From Cryobacterium sp. (GTDB lineage Bacteria > Actinomycetota > Actinomycetes > Actinomycetales > Microbacteriaceae): 64,000 nt of DNA. Shown piece after piece: positions 62,143 to 64,000 of this stretch. Each line of letters begins with the position of its first letter. Positions within the stretch are counted from its first letter, which is position 1. Where the stretch lies: positions 1 through 64,000 of the forward strand of contig NZ_JAJAYI010000073.1 in the NCBI RefSeq assembly GCF_026786305.1. Reading direction: 5' to 3'. The position numbers were made by a program, and so were the translations under genes. Below the pieces are notes generated by a model. It was not told the origin of the DNA. It searched no databases and saw only the letters and a program-made list of their open reading frames with translations.

Positions 62143-63213
62143 GTGAAAGAGCTTCAGGCGCGCATCCAGGCATGGCGACCCGTGCGGGTCTTCGCCCACT
62201 TCACAACGGTGGGCGGCAGCATCCTCGCCGGTGGAATGTCGTATCAAGCCATCTTCGCCATCTTCGCGGCCGTCTGGGTGGGGTTCTCCATCGCTGGCCT
62301 GTTTCTCACCGCGAACCAGGGACTCCTCAATGCTCTCTACGCGATCATCAACCAGTCGATTCCGGGTCTGATCGCCAGCAAGGGCATCGTCGACCCGGAG
62401 GTGCTCGCCACAGCGGGTATCCTCACCTGGACCGGCGCCATCGCCCTCGCCGGGCTGCTCCTGACCGCTCTGGGTTGGCTCTCGACGACGGCGCAAGCCG
62501 TGCGCACTGTCTTTGGCATGCCCCCACAAACCACGTTCTTCATCTGGGTCAAACTGCGTGAGCTCGGCCTCGGGCTGCTGTTCGGCCTGGCCCTGGTCGT
62601 GTCGGCGCTCGTCTCCCTCGCCAGCACGGCGCTCCTGGGTGCCCTGTTCGGCCTCTTTCAGATTCCACAGGATTCGATCTTCTACGAGGCCTCCGCCCGC
62701 GGCATCGGCCTCGCAGTCGTGCTCGTCATCGATACGCTCACTCTCGCCGGTCTGTTCCGGGTCTTGTCGCGGGTGCGCATTCCGGTGCGACGTCTATTTG
62801 CTGGGGCACTGCTTGGCGGTATCGCCCTCGGAATAGTGAAGGTTCTCGGCGGCGCGCTGCTCGGCGGCGCCAGCCGCAACCCGCTGCTGGCAACCTTCGC
62901 CGTGATCATCGGACTGCTGATCTGGTTCAACCTCGTGAGCACTGTCACCCTCATCGCCGCGTCCTGGATCGCGGTCGGCATGGCCGACGCGGGTATTCCA
63001 CCACACACCCTCAGCGCCGACGAGACTGCAGAAAGCCAACAGAAGCGCATGCACGACGCGCTTCGCCTGACCGCGCAGGCCGAGCTCACTGCAGCCAGGG
63101 CAGACCTCGATGCATCACCCTGGTATGCCCGGTGGCCCGCCGGGCGACGGTTGAAGGCGGCCGAGGCTCAGGTGGCCGAGTATGCCAGGGCCGATGCGGC
63201 ACACGTGCGCTAA
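62143..63213 (+). CDS. YihY/BrkB family inner membrane protein
   Basis: 356 residues, about six hydrophobic segments: GGSILAGGMSYQAIFAIFAAVWVGFSIAGLFL, GILTWTGAIALAGLLLTALGWLSTTAQAVRTVF, LGLLFGLALVVSALVSLASTALLGALFGLF, RRLFAGALLGGIALGIVKVLGGALLGG, FAVIIGLLIWFNLVSTVTLIAASWIAVG. The C-terminal about 70 residues are helical and cytoplasmic. Function is uncertain (once mis-annotated as ribonuclease BN). TAAACT ends exactly 6 nt before GTG 62143, a leaderless start. Confidence 0.92.
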   Translation: MKELQARIQAWRPVRVFAHFTTVGGSILAGGMSYQAIFAIFAAVWVGFSIAGLFLTANQGLLNALYAIINQSIPGLIASKGIVDPEVLATAGILTWTGAIALAGLLLTALGWLSTTAQAVRTVFGMPPQTTFFIWVKLRELGLGLLFGLALVVSALVSLASTALLGALFGLFQIPQDSIFYEASARGIGLAVVLVIDTLTLAGLFRVLSRVRIPVRRLFAGALLGGIALGIVKVLGGALLGGASRNPLLATFAVIIGLLIWFNLVSTVTLIAASWIAVGMADAGIPPHTLSADETAESQQKRMHDALRLTAQAELTAARADLDASPWYARWPAGRRLKAAEAQVAEYARADAAHVR

Positions 63214-63226
63214 CTAGACTTGACCC

Positions 63227-64000
63227 ATGTCGTCTCCCAAACCCCTTCGTATTGCCAGCATCAACACGAACGGGGTCCGAGCCGCATACCGCAAGGGAAT
63301 GGGCGACTGGCTGAACGCCCGCGACATCGACATTCTGGCGATTCAGGAGGTGCGTGCATCCACGGAAGATCTGGAGGGGCTCCTTGGGCCGGACTGGAAC
63401 ATTCTGCACGATGCGGCCACAGCCAAAGGCCGGGCCGGAGTCGCCCTGGCCAGCCGGTCGTCGGCATCCATTCACCGCGTCACACTCGGCGCCGACGAGT
63501 TCGACAGCGCCGGCCGCTGGCTCGAGGCCGACTACGAGGTGAACGGCAAGATCATCAGCGTCGTGAGCACCTATGTGCACTCCGGCGAGACCGACACTCC
63601 CAAGCAGGTCGAAAAATACAAGTTTCTCGACGCCATGATCGCCCGGCTGCCCGAGCTGACCGAGTCCAGCCCGCTCGCGCTCGTTCTCGGCGACCTGAAC
63701 GTGGGGCATCGCACACTCGATATCAAGAACTGGCGCGGCAACAAGAAGCACGCCGGTTTTCTGCCGCAGGAGCGCGAGTATTTTGACCGCATCCTCGGAG
63801 CGGAAGGCGACCCGGGCTACAACGCGGGTGCCGGACTCGGGTGGGTCGACGTCGGACGAAAATGGGCCGGCGAGGTCGAGGGCCCGTACACCTGGTGGTC
63901 CCAGCGCGGCCAGGCGTTCGACACCGACACCGGGTGGCGGCTTGACTACCATTTGGCCAGCCCGCAGCTGGCGGCATCCGTTCTGCATTATGCGGTCGAT
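63227..64000 (+). CDS. xthA: Exodeoxyribonuclease III (AP endonuclease), 3' end outside window
   Basis: 258 codons to the window edge, out of about 265-280 expected. Exonuclease-endonuclease-phosphatase fold: RIASINTNGVRAAYRKGMGDWL (Asn), DILAIQEVRA (catalytic Glu), STYVHSGET, LVLGDLNVGHRTLDIKN (Asp/Asn), YTWWSQRGQAFDTDTGWRLDYHLASP (Asp). The final His of the active site lies beyond the edge. TAGACT ends exactly 6 nt before ATG 63227. It repairs abasic sites in DNA. Confidence 0.95.
   Translation, partial: MSSPKPLRIASINTNGVRAAYRKGMGDWLNARDIDILAIQEVRASTEDLEGLLGPDWNILHDAATAKGRAGVALASRSSASIHRVTLGADEFDSAGRWLEADYEVNGKIISVVSTYVHSGETDTPKQVEKYKFLDAMIARLPELTESSPLALVLGDLNVGHRTLDIKNWRGNKKHAGFLPQEREYFDRILGAEGDPGYNAGAGLGWVDVGRKWAGEVEGPYTWWSQRGQAFDTDTGWRLDYHLASPQLAASVLHYAVD

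Overview
The window is high-GC actinobacterial chromosome. Three things point to Microbacteriaceae-like Micrococcales: the gene content, many apparently leaderless starts with a TANNNT box 6 nt before ATG/GTG, and a heavily over-represented GCGGATGC/GCATCCGC octamer. The species cannot be named from the sequence. No tRNA, rRNA, CRISPR array, intact transposase, integrase or phage gene was recognised.

Layout. 1-4.4 kb is a gene graveyard. A partial methyltransferase and an intact rifamycin ADP-ribosyltransferase (arr) sit among decayed GNAT, ECF sigma, YCII/DGPF, DUF3224, VOC and Pr6Pr genes. 4.4-16.6 kb holds a photolyase-like protein with reversed domain order, an AlkD-like repair protein, a PIG3-type quinone oxidoreductase, a TPR-GGDEF diguanylate cyclase, a PhoD-type phosphatase, a DUF7002 protein, two NERD-like proteins around a small membrane protein, and a secreted DUF1524/Excalibur nuclease. 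16.6-20 kb has remnants of a two-component system and an amino-acid ABC transporter around rraA and an N-acyl-amino-acid racemase/acyltransferase pair. 20-29.6 kb carries acylphosphatase, a Pr6Pr membrane protein with a 12-codon upstream ORF, a Tat-lipoprotein amine oxidase whose C-terminal module is at its N-terminus, an SDR, a large methyltransferase, and an alkylresorcinol-type cluster (type III PKS, methyltransferase, FAD hydroxylase) beside a PAP2 phosphatase.

29.8-47.5 kb: a metallophosphodiesterase overlapping a Stealth-type capsule phosphotransferase tail to tail, YyaL, an N-terminally short PnuC, three aldo/keto reductases, HrpA helicase, a polar amino-acid ABC importer, a GNAT enzyme and an MFS transporter. 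47.6-55.9 kb is a nucleoside salvage unit on the minus strand (two BmpA-type lipoproteins, NupOPQ-type transporter, cytidine deaminase, thymidine phosphorylase). 56-58.4 kb pairs divergent mannose-1-phosphate guanylyltransferase and a GT4 mannosyltransferase. 58.5-62.1 kb is sdhCDAB with a clear terminator. It ends with YihY/BrkB and a partial exodeoxyribonuclease III.

The most unusual signals are the two proteins with permuted domain order (21.3-22.7 kb and 4.6-5.8 kb), four tandem or direct duplications that overlap or abut stop codons, a 28-bp tandem insertion that breaks a GNAT gene, and the widespread TANNNT-N6-start architecture. No wholly new multi-gene system was identified. Coordinates of decayed remnants are approximate.
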